Positions 15,009-27,301 of a DNA stretch of 64,000 bases are shown piece after piece. Position 1 is the first letter of the stretch. Each line of letters starts with the position of its first letter. Source of the DNA: Coniella vitis (lineage: Eukaryota > Ascomycota > Sordariomycetes > Diaporthales > Schizoparmaceae); contig WUJK01000004.1 of NCBI GenBank assembly GCA_011317545.1, forward strand, positions 1,736,001 through 1,800,000, in the 5' to 3' direction. Made by a program: the position numbers and the translations under genes. The notes below the pieces were generated by a model. The model searched no databases, had not been told where the DNA came from, and saw only the letters and a list, made by a program, of their open reading frames with translations.

Positions 15009-17524
15009 ATGGCCGACTTGGAGCTAATCAGTATTCTTGTAGTCGGTGGAAATGCTGTCTCTGCCTTCCTGTCATGGAGGCTCCAGGCGACCAATGCCTG
15101 TGATGTCACGCTTGTCTGGAAGTCTGGCTTTGACCATGTGTCGCAATATGGCATCTCGTTCAAGTAAGTCGATAAATCATCTTTTTCTCTCTGAAAATTA
15201 GATATACTCAAAATGTATCCATCCCTCTTGGGACTGTCCGCATTCTAACTGTTGTACCATAACTAGATCTGCTGTATTCGGCAACGAACGATTTAAACCC
15301 CGCAGAGGTAAGGAGAAAACAAAATGGATTTCTATTCGCATGTCCCCAGAAAGGTGCTGATCGAGTCTGTCGTGATAGTGGTCAAGTCGCCAGAAGAAGC
15401 TCTCAACCCAAGAGAGGGACCATTCGACTATGTCGTCTTGTGCGTGAAAGCGCTGCCCGACATTTACGATTTAGCTTCTGTCATCGACTCTGTCGTCGTT
15501 CCAAACCATACCTGCATCCTCATCAACACGACAAATACAATCGGCCTTGAGGCAGCAATCGAGGAGAGATATCCCACAAACGTTGTGTTGTCGCTTGTGG
15601 CAGGTGCGGATTTGAGCCAGCAAGCTCAGAGCGAATTCGAGCACAAGGGCTCCACAGAAGTATGGATTGGTGCAGCCAAGAGAAACTCGGCCATCCCAGC
15701 GACGATACAGGACGACATGGCATCAGCTCTGGCTATCACCCTTAGCTCTGGTCAGATCGACGCCAAAGTGTCACCCAACATTCGCCAACATCAGTATGAA
15801 CGGGTTATAGGGTGAGTCATTTGTGAATTACGGTTTTGCTGTCATTCGCTTTCACGGTCGTGCACTTGCTGACCAGTAACTACAGTCCTATCGCCTTTCA
15901 GCCCGCCTGCGTCATTTTTGAAGCGTCCAGCTACTCGGAGCTCCTCGGCAAGCCTGCCGTCAAGCCTCTCGTGGCGGGCGTGATTGACGAGCTACTCGAA
16001 CTGGCCGCCGCTCAAGGCTGCAAATTCGACGCAGATTTCAAACAAAAGACCATGGATGATATGGTGCGGCAAAACGTCAAAGAAAGCATCATGTGGCAGG
16101 ACTTTCAAGCTCGGCGACCCATGGAGGTCGAGACCTTCCTCGGCTCGCCAGTCAAACTCGCACAGGAAGCTGGCATCAAGGTGCCTCGTGTTGAGACTCT
16201 GTACGCTCTCCTTCATCATCTCAACATTGTCAACCGAACCAAGCCCAAGATCGATATCGCAGCTGCGGCATCAGCTCCTCCGCCGCCGTCTGTCTCCCCC
16301 ACAGCAATGGCCACGCCCGCTCCCGCCAGTCGTATGTCGATGGGCCAGCCCCCTCGACCTATGCCGCCCAATGGCATGGCCAACGGCAACGGCATGCCTC
16401 CTCGCCGGCCCCGAGGCCCATCCATGGGTCCACCCATGAGCACACGCCGGCCTTCGTCCAACGCCGGCCCACCCAGTGGCTACGGTCGTCCTCCGATGAA
16501 TGGTGTACCGCCAAACGGGTACCCGCGCCCTCAGCAGTCGCGGCGAGGATCCATTGACGAGGGCCTGCAAGAGGAATTTGGACACCTGGGATTTTACGAC
16601 GATGAGATCCCTGAGGGTGGTGAGGCAATGAATCCTGAGCAGATGGCCATGAGAGAGCGTGAGTTGCGACAGCGCGAGATGGCTTTGCGGGACCAGGAAA
16701 TGAGAATGAGAGGGCCGCGAGGTCCAATGGGCCCAGCACCAGGATCGAGACGCGGACCACCGCCCAGAGGACCGGTGTATGACGATGACGATGAGGATGG
16801 CGAGGACTTCTTCGACCCCACCGCTGGCCCTCCGGTTCCCATGATTGACCCGGAGAACTTTGACATGATGAGCGTGACGTCGAGGAAAACCCGGCATCAA
16901 CAGAAACCTTCAGCGTCAGCCTTCCGCAAGAACCCCGAATTTGACGCCATGCCTTCTGTGCGAACCAGCCGCTTCAGACCTACTTGGGGCGGACGCAACC
17001 GTTCCAGCCAAATGGTGGCACAGGCTCCCAACCTCGGCTCTGGCCTCTTGGACGATCCGTTGATGAACTTCACCGACAACAGGTACGGTCATGTCGACCG
17101 CAGCACCATGCAGGCCGAATCGCGAGCAAACTCGATGACATCCCAGGCCGGAGCGCACATGTTTCAACGAAGAGCAAGCCAATCCCCAGGCTATGCTCCG
17201 TCTATGAGGGGAGGAAATGGAAAGCCTTCTCCACCCAATGGGCATGGTCCAGGCATGAACGGACGGCCGTCGCCTCCCAGTGGCGTCCGTCAACCAGTGC
17301 CTCAATACCCACCAGGTCATGGCAATGCCGTCACGCCACATCAAGTTGAGCAGCACGCTGGGGTGAGCAACCTTCATCCGCCCTCAAAGGGCCACAATGT
17401 CCCGAGTCTGACCGGAAGTGCGAGCGCCAGCGCGGGCAGTGGTGAATCTACCAACCTCGACACGCCCTCTGCGCATAGCAGCCAGAGTAGCCTTGGTCCC
17501 CGGCCTTCCATTGCGGCACGTTAG
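15009..17524 (+). CDS. Ketopantoate-reductase-like (PanE/ApbA family) protein with long Pro/Gly-rich tail
   Basis: Four exons, 15009-15163, 15267-15307, 15379-15811 and 15886-17524, encode 755 residues. The N terminus is a Rossmann-type segment with the degenerate loop VVGGNAVS in place of a clean GxGxxG. Lys89 in LCVKALPD sits where the ketopantoate reductase family has its catalytic lysine. The family's C-terminal helical domain follows (about residues 190-310, HHLNIVNRTKPK at its end). Residues about 320-755 form a disordered Pro/Gly/Met/Arg-rich extension that true PanE enzymes (about 300 residues) lack. The second acceptor (TGATAG, 15378) was chosen because it alone restores frame and gives FKPRRVVKSPEE; a nearer CCCCAG does not. 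The degenerate nucleotide loop and the tail make vitamin B5 synthesis doubtful, so a regulatory or scaffold role is possible. Confidence 0.85.
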
Positions 17525-20423
17525 AATCTCTGCGTTGTGGGATATGGCCGGCGCCTCGCGACGCTGAAGGAGAGTCAGAACGCCAGCTTCGAGACACTGG
17601 ATGGCCCGAATATCATACCATCACCTCTCCCGGCGGACAAATAGGAGTCTTGAGCTTGTTGTCTAGCTCAAGACGCCCTAAACGCAAACACGGTTGCTTG
17701 ATTTGGAGAAGTGCCTACAAAACCAAAAAAAAAAAAAAAAAAAACCAGCCTATATTTTCCCCATTTCGGCCGATGCATTTTTTTTTTTTTGGCATTGCAA
17801 ACAGTTTTCACTGCGTGTTCCATTTGTAATGGGTCTTGCCATACTGGATTTTTCGAATTTACGACAATGGCATGCATACGACCAATAGAAGGCGTTGATG
17901 GTGTGGTGCAAACAAAGGAAGTCGGTCCATCATTTCTTGGTCTACACCCCTTGGCCAGGACTTACTTTTCACTTTTCTTTCATTTCTTAAAGTCGTGTTG
18001 AGATGACGGCACAAAGTCGATCAAAATATAATCATTAGTGATTGAGCCTGAGTAGCCGAAGCTCGATTGGGTCTCGTCAGAAACGTACATAGGGCATATG
18101 GCACGGCAGAGCCAGGAGGGGACGACATCAGCATACTTGATCTTATTTCTGTTAATACGCCAATACGACCTATCAACCCTACGCACACGACTTGCGTTTT
18201 CGACTGCGACAACGACTGGCTGTCGTATCTGCCGCCCCATTGAAAAGAAAAGCGCCCAAAAAGCCACTGCTTTGCCCGCCGCAATCATTCTTGTCGGATG
18301 GAATATGGGAAAACGAGCTGGGTGCTTTTTTTTTGTTTGCATTTCACGTGGTGCATGCAATGCATGGGACGGTGGCGGTTGATTGATGCTTTGTGTCTCA
18401 ATTGGGCAGTGCTGCGAGCGGATGGAAGAGAGCAAGCAAGCAACAAGGCGTCGGACTGTGGGTAGTGTTTCCTTGCATGTCCAGGAGGCGGGGGGAATTA
18501 GAGTTGGGCTGGGATTTTCCTTCTTCTCGGTGGCGGAAACTATATTTGGCCCAGGAAAGGGCAAATGAATAATGCCAATGGACAAGGAAAGGGTGGCTGC
18601 TCTCGGATCCTGTTTTCCCTTTGTTACAGTCAGGAAGAGGACGAGATGGGGACAAACAAACCCCATAGAGCGAGAAGGAGTTCAGGAGGGGAAAAGAGAG
18701 CACAGGATGTAATCTGCTGTATAAACAAAACTAGTCGCACACACACACACACACACAGACTCACACAAGTCGTGGTCGAACAGATACCACTTTTTTTCCT
18801 TGCGTACAAATTACATTTTACTCTCTTATGGTTCTGCTGTTTGTCGTGTTGTTTGGTTGTGTTTTTTGTGGTCCATCTCACGTCAAGGTGGGCGGTGTCG
18901 AGGTGTGTTCTCTTCAGGTGAGCAAGTTAACATACAATTTCCGGGGGGTATATTGGGAGAATTCTTAGCACCTCATCTGGACTGGGACGAATTCTAGGAC
19001 GTTTTTTTCTTACTTTTCCTCGAAGTGATGGTGTGGTGCAATGCGGGGTCTACCGTCAACAACTATCCATTCCATGTATCTATTCATATTTGTAAATTGA
19101 CTTGACAAGTCTTGGAAACTTAGTAACTGCTCTGCTCTCCACGCTGCAGTGAGCCGCCGCCGAGTGTGAGTTCTAGTACTGTACTCGGCAATAGATCCAA
19201 CCCCAACACAAACCAACGGACGACCTTTCCGGCTGCGTAGGTGGGTAAGCTTTGGCGGACTGAGGAGCTGGGGGAGACTGAGTAGGTAATATGTAGGTAA
19301 GTAAGTGTGGAGGTAAATATGCCATGTTATTATTGCCTGATTATTATTATTATTATCATTTTCTCTTTCTGATGGGCACGGAGAAGGGGGGAGGGAGGAG
19401 AAATCTTCCATTGGGTGAACGGACGGGCAGACGGATTGTGTGAGATCAAGCTAACTGGGTTGGGTTGGGTTGGTTAAGGTCGAAGCAGTATGTGAGTGGT
19501 TCTTTGCGGTCTCGAGTCTGGATGGTGGGTGCACCGTGTTGTTGATTATCATTGTTGTTGTTGTTGTTGTTGTTGTTGGTGTTGATGCCCAAGGGGGTAT
19601 GAAGCAAAGTGGGTAAGTATGTGTGATTTGCTCGAGTAGATATCACAGTGTGGTTTAAGTTGAAGAGGAGTCATTGTTGGTATTATTGTTATTTACTCAC
19701 CTCCCATTTGAATATATACATATATGTACAGGCTTTTGGTAAATGCTTGCTCTTGTTGGACTTGGATGCTCAGTTTCGTGTGTACTGTATCAACTGTCAC
19801 CAAGGTGTTTTTTTTTTTTTTAATCTTTCTTGATTTTATCCCAATGTTCTGCATATACTTCGCGGCCAAGAGGACAGTCAAAAGTTATGATTATAGCAGC
19901 TACTTTGCTAACATCGACCTTATCTATGGTGCTTTATAGTAACATGGGAACCTCAGCTCATATACTGAGGTAATGAGCTTGAGAGCAGCGTATCGTGTGC
20001 TTGATGACAGGACGAGGACGCCCTGGTAGCAAGCGCCGAGATGATCCCGGAAGGGGTCGTTGAAGGAAGAGGCACCTGCTGCTGACTCAGCCAGGTGGGT
20101 GCCGTCCGCAACCAGCTGCCAAAGTTTTGGCTGTACTATATAGTATGTACCATAGTATCCGTTGCACTCGCCAGCATAGGGGTACCGGGCGGCTGCCGGC
20201 TCCTCCCTAGCGCAGCAACGAGCCGCAACGCCGCGTGGAGCAACAAACAATCAACAACCAAACAATCGTCCATTTCGTTTCTACAGCGACGGCGATTTGA
20301 GTCTGCATTCCACAGGAGGACGCAGCATCGGCCTCCGAAGCAATCTCTCCACTTTGATTTGCAGAGAAAAGCGCTTGGACGCAGATAAACACGGAATTCT
20401 TGACGCCTTTTCCACCCGTCACC
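17525..20423. other. Intergenic region with microsatellites
   Basis: About 2.9 kb without a recognisable gene. It holds a 20-A run (17725-17744), a (CA)n (about 18738-18757), short TTA units near 19340 and a (GTT)n (19552-19578). A perfect 12-bp palindrome, TACTATATAGTA, lies at 20134-20145. The last 200 bases are the likely hsk3 promoter and leader. Confidence 0.6.
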
Positions 20424-20816
20424 ATGAACAACGGCGGCCAGGGCGCGCAGCGACAGTCAATGGCCACGTCGGGCAGCGCGGTCAAGCAGAGACAAATGGT
20501 ATGTTTATATTCTTGAGAAACTAGGCCTCATGATGCCAAACACGTAGATTGCTAACCTTCTACACTTCCCAGACACAGCTGCACTCTCAACTGGCTCAGC
20601 TGTCCTCCAACCTTGCCGACACTGAGAACCTCCTTCGCATGACGAGCGTTCAGGCCGAATGCATGCGTGGCCTCGGCAGCTGGCACGGAGGACTGTACGT
20701 ATCCCTCGCGTATCGCATGGCTCGCAGAACTGACCACCACGACTTCTTTTAGGTTCATGGCTGCCAGTAAAGTGCTGGGTGAGGATTCCGTCCGGGAGCA
20801 GGCGCAGCATAAGTGA
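20424..20816 (+). CDS. hsk3: DASH/Dam1 complex subunit Hsk3
   Basis: Small kinetochore protein of the DASH ring, which couples chromosomes to spindle microtubules. Three exons, 20424-20498, 20573-20694 and 20753-20816, encode 86 residues. The first exon supplies a Gln/Ser-rich tail ending KQRQM. The conserved helical domain follows: TQLHSQLAQLSSNLADTENL, then LRMTSVQAECMRGLGSWHGG and FMAASKVLGE. The Gln/Leu heptad pattern, an invariant-looking RGLGSWHGGLFMAASKV block and total length near 90 residues match the fungal Hsk3 family. Both junctions keep phase (0, then 2). Because each exon is short, no single open frame shows the whole gene. It is convergent with the RNase P subunit gene. Confidence 0.88.
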
Positions 20817-21174
20817 TTGGAATGGGCTGAGCAAGGCTTCCTGATTACCCAACAACACTCACTGTTGCTCGTGTTTGACCTCTTGTTTTTCGTCACGCGA
20901 CGCAAGCCGAAGGAGCAAACAGTGTCCGACAGGAGCGAGCAGTCCGATCTGCTAAACAATCTCCTCGCTGCGCCGCCCCCCAGGGGCATTAAATACTAAA
21001 GGCAACACCGTGGGCAACAGTTTGGGCTTTTGCGTGGCCATCCCCTTTCTCCTCTGAAGGATTTGGCGGGCCCCAAACTGTTTTTATCGGGCCGATCCGT
21101 AAGGTCGGAATGAATCTCCTGTGCCTGGACGTCCGAGCCGTTCGCGTACAGAGGTTTGATTATAGCACATTGTC
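20817..21174. other. Convergent intergenic spacer between hsk3 and rpr2
   Basis: 358 bases between the stop codons of two convergent genes, presumably holding both 3' UTRs. No coding signal seen. Confidence 0.6.
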
Positions 21175-21702
21175 TCAACCTGTTTCTCCAGTCTGTTCTT
21201 CCTGCTGCAACTGTGCCGTCGTGACCCTGTAGGGTCGCCGCTTTTGTCGCTGGCTGTTGACGGGGTAGCGTCGTTCTCGACCGCACGTGCGGCAGCTGAC
21301 GACGAGCATATCAGCCCATGGCTTCCTGCCGCTTTTACTTTTGTTCTCCACAACCGACAAGCATGTCTGACCCTCAACAAGAAGCGTATCGCAGTACTTG
21401 CAAACTGTCCGCTTGATAGCCGGGCTGATGCGGATCTGGGATTTCAGCGCAACATTACGCAGGTCAGTGAGCATCCTGCGCGACATGGTATGTGCAGATG
21501 GTGGCTGGGCACCCAGATTAGAAGCGGCACCAGTATCGGTAACAGTCCCCTCTGGCTTCTCCGAGTTGCTGCTGCTACTGTTGCTCCTGCTTGACGGTTG
21601 TATGCTCTCTGCATGCGACAGGTATGCTGCTGCTTGGTAGAGGAAAGAGATGCGCGAGTAGATGTGGCGATTGGGCACGCCGGGTTTCTTTCCCTTCGCC
21701 AT
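21175..21702 (-). CDS. rpr2: Ribonuclease P/MRP protein subunit, Rpr2/Rpp21/Snm1 family
   Basis: Protein subunit of RNase P, which removes 5' leaders from pre-tRNA in the nucleus. It is a single exon of 175 residues. It opens with MAKGKKPGVPNRHIYSRISF, a basic segment typical of the family, and then a helical stretch. The zinc-binding core carries CKYCDTLLVEG (first Cys pair) and VVSCRTCGRERRYP (second pair), the Rpr2 domain pattern C-x2-C...C-x2-C. A Ser/Asn/Glu-rich insert at about residues 36-65 is probably disordered. The start is the only ATG giving the conserved opening. It is divergent from sub2, with 802 bases between start codons. Confidence 0.9.
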   Translation of the reverse strand: MAKGKKPGVPNRHIYSRISFLYQAAAYLSHAESIQPSSRSNSSSSNSEKPEGTVTDTGAASNLGAQPPSAHTMSRRMLTDLRNVALKSQIRISPAIKRTVCKYCDTLLVEGQTCLSVVENKSKSGRKPWADMLVVSCRTCGRERRYPVNSQRQKRRPYRVTTAQLQQEEQTGETG

Positions 21703-22504
21703 GACTTGTTTGTGGCGCGTGGATGGAATGAAATCAAGAAATAAATGAATGGGTGTATGGGTTGTAGATGCGATATCTGTTCAATCTTTGGGTGCACAAT
21801 GGCGATTCCAGACTCGGTTGGTAGAAAAGATACAGCAACCCGGCGGCTTTTTAGCAGGCGTGAAGCCCCAAAGCCTAGAGCCCCAGAGCCTTGGGCAACT
21901 GGTCGTGGGCAGTGAGTCCTCCCCGCAAACGGGGGCTCGTGCACGATGCATCGTGGTAGTACTGCCCTGCACCTTTTGGCAAAAGTGGGGACTGTGATCC
22001 AAGAGCGGCTAGCGTGAAGCAACTTGCAGGGCCTGCAGCAAAGCAGAGGCCACGCAAGGGGCAGCGAATGGTACGCCTGCAGCGCTGCCGGCGCCCCTGG
22101 CCTGTGCTGCTGCTGGCTTTTTGCCTTGCCTTTTGCCTGCCCTGCTTGTGTCAGCTTGCACTTGCGCCGCACCGCTGACTTGACCGGTTTGCATCCTAGC
22201 AAGCTCTCGTTCTTTCTTTCTTTGCACCAGGCGGAACCTTCTGACCTCAACTTCTCCCAGTGCACTTTTCCACGCCCACCCAGCCTCACACGCCCAGCTT
22301 CTCTCGCAGCAAAAGCTTGACTTTTTGATTGTCAAGCTGCGCATCGAGCCTCTCCCGCCTCCTTTTATCCTCTCTGCGCTCTCCCGTTCTTTGTTCACCA
22401 GCCTCACGCCTGCGGCCCACGCGCCTGTTCCTCCAGCCTGCTTCCCGCCGCCGCCGCCGCCGCCACTTGTTCTCCTGCCTAATTGACAACGCCAGCCAGC
22501 CATC
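21703..22504. promoter_or_regulatory. Divergent promoter between rpr2 and sub2
   Basis: 802 bases separate the two start codons of divergent RNA-processing genes. The sub2-proximal part is strongly CT-rich, as in many fungal leaders, and holds a short (CGC)n tract near 22447-22463. No TATA box can be assigned with confidence. A 281-codon minus-strand frame over this stretch overlaps the 5' end of rpr2 in another frame and looks like chance. Confidence 0.5.
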
Positions 22505-24749
22505 ATGTCTGCCGAAGAGGACCTCATCGACTACTCCGACGAGGAGCTCGAAACCCAGAAGACCGCCGCCCCCGCCAACGGCAAGAAGGCCGAGGCTGCC
22601 GCGGGCGACAGTGTCGACAAGAAGGGTTCCTACGTCGGCATCCACTCGACTGGATTCCGCGACTTCCTGCTCAAGCCTGAGCTGATCCGCGCCATCACCG
22701 ACTGCGGCTTCGAGCATCCTTCGGAGGGTCAGTCCTGAAAACCACACTCTTACTACATTGCAGCCTATCGTTACATCCACGTGCCATTGCCCTTCCTGCG
22801 TACCACACAAAAGGATCCGTCCATCTCGCAAGCAAAGCAAAGCAAAAAACCAAGCAAAAGATCTTGATTTCAGAAAGGGGAAAAGAAAAAGAGTGCAAAC
22901 GATGTCCGTTGTTTTGACGGAGAGACCTCGATACCCGCCACGGAGACGCGTCTGGGCCATGCTCGGCGCGGTCAAACAAGGAGACAAGGGTTGATACCCC
23001 TTGTCTGTCCTGGGACATCGACTGCCTCTGCAGTATGCATTGGCATTCAGAAGGGGGGCCCCTGAAGTCTACCCGATGCAGCCAACCCACTTGCGCGCTG
23101 CGAACCTTTGGGGTCTTTTGCTGAGAATCGTATGTGGACTACATCGACCAGCTCATACCTGAAGTCTTTGCCAATTGGCATCTGGTCATGTTTTTGGGGG
23201 CCTCCCGCCTGGTGTTCGTCAAGAGGTGGCACGGTCATCTGGCGCGTCCGACGCGACTATCGGGGAGAAATCTATGGCTGTTGTTACCATTATGGATCTG
23301 ACATGCACGAGTTTGTCTGCACAATCAACGAAAATGTCCTGATGTTGCGCGAGGCGCGCCTCTTACGACCTGGAACACTTGCTATGGAACAAGATACTTT
23401 GCTGCGACGATGGACGGACCTATCGACTCCTCTCTTCGTCCTCCTCCGTTCAAACCTTGCGAGACCATTTTCTAACATCGGGTCGATCGTGCAGTTCAGC
23501 AAACATGCATTCCTCAGGCCTTGCTTGGAGGTGATATTATCTGCCAAGCAAAGTCTGGTCTCGGAAAGACTGCTGTCTTTGTCCTGACCACCCTCCAGCA
23601 GGTTGAGCCTGTCGCCGGCGAGTGCTCCGTCCTGGTCATGTGTCACACTCGTGAGCTCGCCTTCCAGATTCGCAACGAATACAACCGTTTCTCCAAGTAC
23701 ATGCCCGACATCAAGACTGGTGTTTTCTACGGTGGTACTCCCATCCAGAAGGATGCCGAAGTCCTCAAGAACAAGGAGACTCACCCGCACATTATTGTCG
23801 GAACTCCTGGTCGTCTGAACGCTCTCGTCCGCGACAAGTTCCTTCGTCTGGGCAGCGTCCGCATCTTCATTCTGGACGAATGTGACAAGATGCTCGACCA
23901 AGTTGGTAAGCCATGACATTCACAAAGTATCTGTTACTTGTCTTCCCAGTCACTAACACTCGATAGACATGCGTCGTGACGTTCAGGAGATCTTCCGTGC
24001 CACGCCTCAGCAGAAGCAGGTCATGATGTTCAGTGCCACGCTGTCTGACACTGTCAAGCCTATCTGCCGCAAGTTTATGCAAAACCCCACGGAGCACTAC
24101 GTTGACGAAGACACCAAGTTGACGCTGCACGGTCTTCAGCAATACTACCTCGCCCTGGAGGAGCGTGAGAAGAACCGCAAGCTCAACGAGCTTCTTGACG
24201 ACCTCCAGTTCAACCAGGTCATCATCTTCGTCAAGAGCACCGTCCGTGCCACCGAGCTGGACAAGCTGCTGCGCGAGTGCAACTTCCCTTCCATTGCAGT
24301 CCACTCTGGAGTCAGCCAGGAGGAGCGGTAAGTGATGGCAGTCTCTTCTTCGAGGCCGCTACATAGTACTGACTTTGCATGTGTCCAGTATTCGCCGTTA
24401 CAAGGAGTTCAAGGACTTCAAGAAGCGTATCTGTGTTGCTACTGACGTCTTTGGTCGTGGTATTGATATCGAGCGCATCAACCTTGCCATCAACTACGAC
24501 ATGCCCTCTGACGCCGATTCGTACTTGCACCGTGTCGGTCGTGCTGGTCGTTTTGGTACCAAGGGTCTGGCCATCTCCTTTGTCAGCACTGAGGAAGACC
24601 AGCAGGTGCTCGAAGCCATTGGCAAGCGCTTTGAGGTTGCCATCCCGTGAGTACAACCTATCTGGGATATCCTGATGACATTGGCTAACATTCATAACAG
24701 TGAGTTCCCCAAGGATGGCATCGAGGCCAGCACCTACATGGCTTCTTAG
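22505..24749 (+). CDS. sub2: Sub2/UAP56 DECD-box RNA helicase, mRNA export and splicing factor
   Basis: ATP-dependent helicase of the spliceosome and TREX complex. Five exons, 22505-22727, 23495-23905, 23967-24327, 24389-24646 and 24701-24749, encode 433 residues, the usual Sub2 length. Visible in order: acidic start [17 protein letters not shown]-motif region [15 protein letters not shown]; motif I AKSGLGKT (Lys about 99); Ia TRELAFQI; motif II DECD at about 202-205, diagnostic for Sub2; motif III SAT (about 234); motif V region [15 protein letters not shown]; motif [12 protein letters not shown] (about 379). All junctions keep frame. The first intron is 767 nt, about ten times the others, and splits the Q-motif region after GFEHPSE. 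Intron 3 carries one TACATAGT motif. Confidence 0.96.
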
Positions 24750-26033
24750 ATCCAGAAGTTGTTGAAAGCTGTTGGACATGAACTATGGACTTTTGGGCTT
24801 TGGTAGTCTTATAAGATCCCTCTTCTTTGTAACTCGGAATGTCAGAAAAGCTAGTCAATTGAGTTGTTGTGCAGGAATGAAACGTTATCCAATCGCGTGT
24901 GATATGCTGTTGATTCTCTTCTCTCTTAAGTATGTTTGATAGAGATGAGTGATGGAGAAGTGGTCTTCATGCTATTTGTGACGGTGGAATGAGTGATGCA
25001 TTCCTGGAAGCTGGCATGCTACTTTTCTTGTCAAGAACACAGAGGTTCATGTTGTGATGAACATCCTTAGCTATGTATTCCAAATGTCATTGCATCTTGG
25101 ATGCGATAAACACTTGAGAGGGACGAGCGCCGGGTCGAAAAGACATCACTCGTTTATTCAACCTTGAGAGGTCAACATATCAAACAACGATACAACCAAG
25201 AACGACGACGACGACGACGACAACGGGAATGTAACACTGGCTGAAATAGTATCTACGCATCCTGCAACTCCAAAGTGCGATACCTGCCTTGGCTTCTCTT
25301 CTTTCCGTCCATGTGACAACTTATAAGTGTCGAACAGTTATAAACTCGTTCACGATACCCAACCACAAGATGCCAAAGAAAAAAAAGATTTTTTTCCCGA
25401 AAGATCTCCATCGATACAACAATACATCAAGCGCATTCCATTGCTTTCACCAAGAAGTAAGTCCTTCTATTCCTATTCGGATTTCTGAGGCCTTTTTCCT
25501 TTCTTTTTTTTCTTTTTCTTTTTTTACACATCAAGAGGATTTCCCGGCAGTCCCTCTTGCCGTGTACACGTATGTAGTTTGGCTTCAATGCTATGATCTG
25601 TGCTCACGTGTACATATAGGAGTGGCCCTAAAATATGGACCAGCAACGGCCCATTGTAGGTTGACCATGTGGGTGTCTGACTCTGTCTGCCAAATATAAA
25701 TATGCCCACGGGAGATTCCTACAGAGCCATGTGAGGGCGATCGCGCCTCCGTATCGTATCGCACACGAAGATGAAGAAAACGAGAAAAGTGCGGGCCCAA
25801 GAACAGTCCGAGATGACCAAAGGGGCCACACAACACACACTTGACGGGCATAATCTTACAACCGAGTGTACTATACAAGTTATGGGACTGTTGGTGGGCT
25901 TTTTTTTCTCTTCACAACACTTCTCATCTACTCATAACAAGAAAATGACCTCTTGTTTATTCTCAATAATACCTTCAACAATACGTCTGCCAAAGGTAGG
26001 TTTTTGCTACCAGACGACCCCCCAAAAAGCGCA

Positions 26034-26035
<2 letters not shown>

Positions 26036-26071
<36 letters not shown>
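26036..26071. repeat. (AT)18 microsatellite
   Basis: 36 bases of perfect AT alternation. Confidence 0.95.
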
Positions 26072-26073
<2 letters not shown>

Positions 26074-27255
26074 TCCAGGCGAGAGACACGCAAGGGGTGC
26101 TTTTATAAGGTAATCAATCTTATTCATTCGCGTATGCAAGAAACGGGAACAAAAGGATCACACGCACCTCCTCCAGTCTCACGAACCCACGGGGAAATAT
26201 TCTGACACGCTACGAGGGCTAGCCTCGCAAGTATGATGCCAAACGACGATAGAGGAAAACAGCCGTTGCTCCCCCTTTTGTATGAGAGATTTCTCAAAAC
26301 GAGAAATGCTCACAAAAGGAAGCCATGATTTGCTAGACTAGGTAGATTGTATGATAGGAAATTGAAGTGGACGACTCATCCATCCTCCGTCCATCCATGC
26401 ATCCTTCCTTTTAGCACAGATCAGAGATAGCCGATGCCTGTTGTACGAGGGATCCTATTCTGAGCATTCACAACGGAGGAATGGTGATCAGGATTCAAGA
26501 TTCTCAGCACTGTATCATAATCACCATGACTACAAGTTTCTTATGTAACGTGCACGCAATGGATTACTGCGAATTCAGGAGGTGGGTGAGCATGACCTTG
26601 AAAACTGACCATGATGACCAAAGTGCAGCAACTCTCTCTCTCTCACTCACATGAGAGTAGTCATCATGTACATACTTAACAGGCTGACAGGCTGCCTAAT
26701 AATCTGGGTGCTTACTCTTTTCTTGGTATATTGCTACACTCCAACGACCAAGAGGCAAGTGCGCGGCGAAAGAAGGGGGCGGGGAAAAATAAGGGACTCG
26801 AGAGAACTACGAGAGTTCTGTTGTGACAATGCGAGCAAAAATGACATGATGTGAAATTGCTGTGTCTCACTGATACGAGAAGAACCTGTGAAGACGGAAG
26901 AGCAAAGGACGGGACGTATTGAATGACCACCTTTTGGTCGTAGGTTCGACCACGAGATCTGTCAGACCAAAACATCCACAAAACCTGTCGATATTGCTAG
27001 AATCTGAAGAGATTGTGAGGAGTTTTCTTATTCTTCTTCTGCGTTTTTCTGGGGGGGGGGAAATTAATTCAATTTTCTCTCTTCACTTCTTGAACTTGGC
27101 CTCTTGTCACATGACATGGTTGCACAAAGGCGAATCGAAAGATGGCGGTCACGCGTACACGCCACGCTCGCATTCTCAGAGTTTCGCCTCGTCAGCTTGT
27201 CAAATCCTCTTTGTGTAAAAACTAAACTTGACTCTTTGAGCTCGCCACCTTTTTC

Positions 27256-27262
<7 letters not shown>

Positions 27263-27301
<39 letters not shown>
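27263..27301. repeat. T24A15 homopolymer inverted repeat
   Basis: 24 T residues are followed immediately by 15 A residues, a self-complementary tract able to form a hairpin. Run lengths in an assembly are uncertain. Confidence 0.85.

Noticed and set aside
15308..15349. 42-nt intron ending at CCCCAG in the PanE-like gene
   Set aside because: Breaks the reading frame; the 71-nt alternative ending at 15378 restores frame and the conserved FKPRRVVKSPEE junction.
21444..22289. 281-codon minus-strand frame between rpr2 and sub2
   Set aside because: Overlaps the 5' half of rpr2 in another frame and covers the CT-rich sub2 leader; no conserved pattern.
26941..26975. GGTTCGA-containing stretch resembling a tRNA B box
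   Set aside because: Flanking bases cannot form a T stem or an acceptor stem and no A box lies at the right distance.
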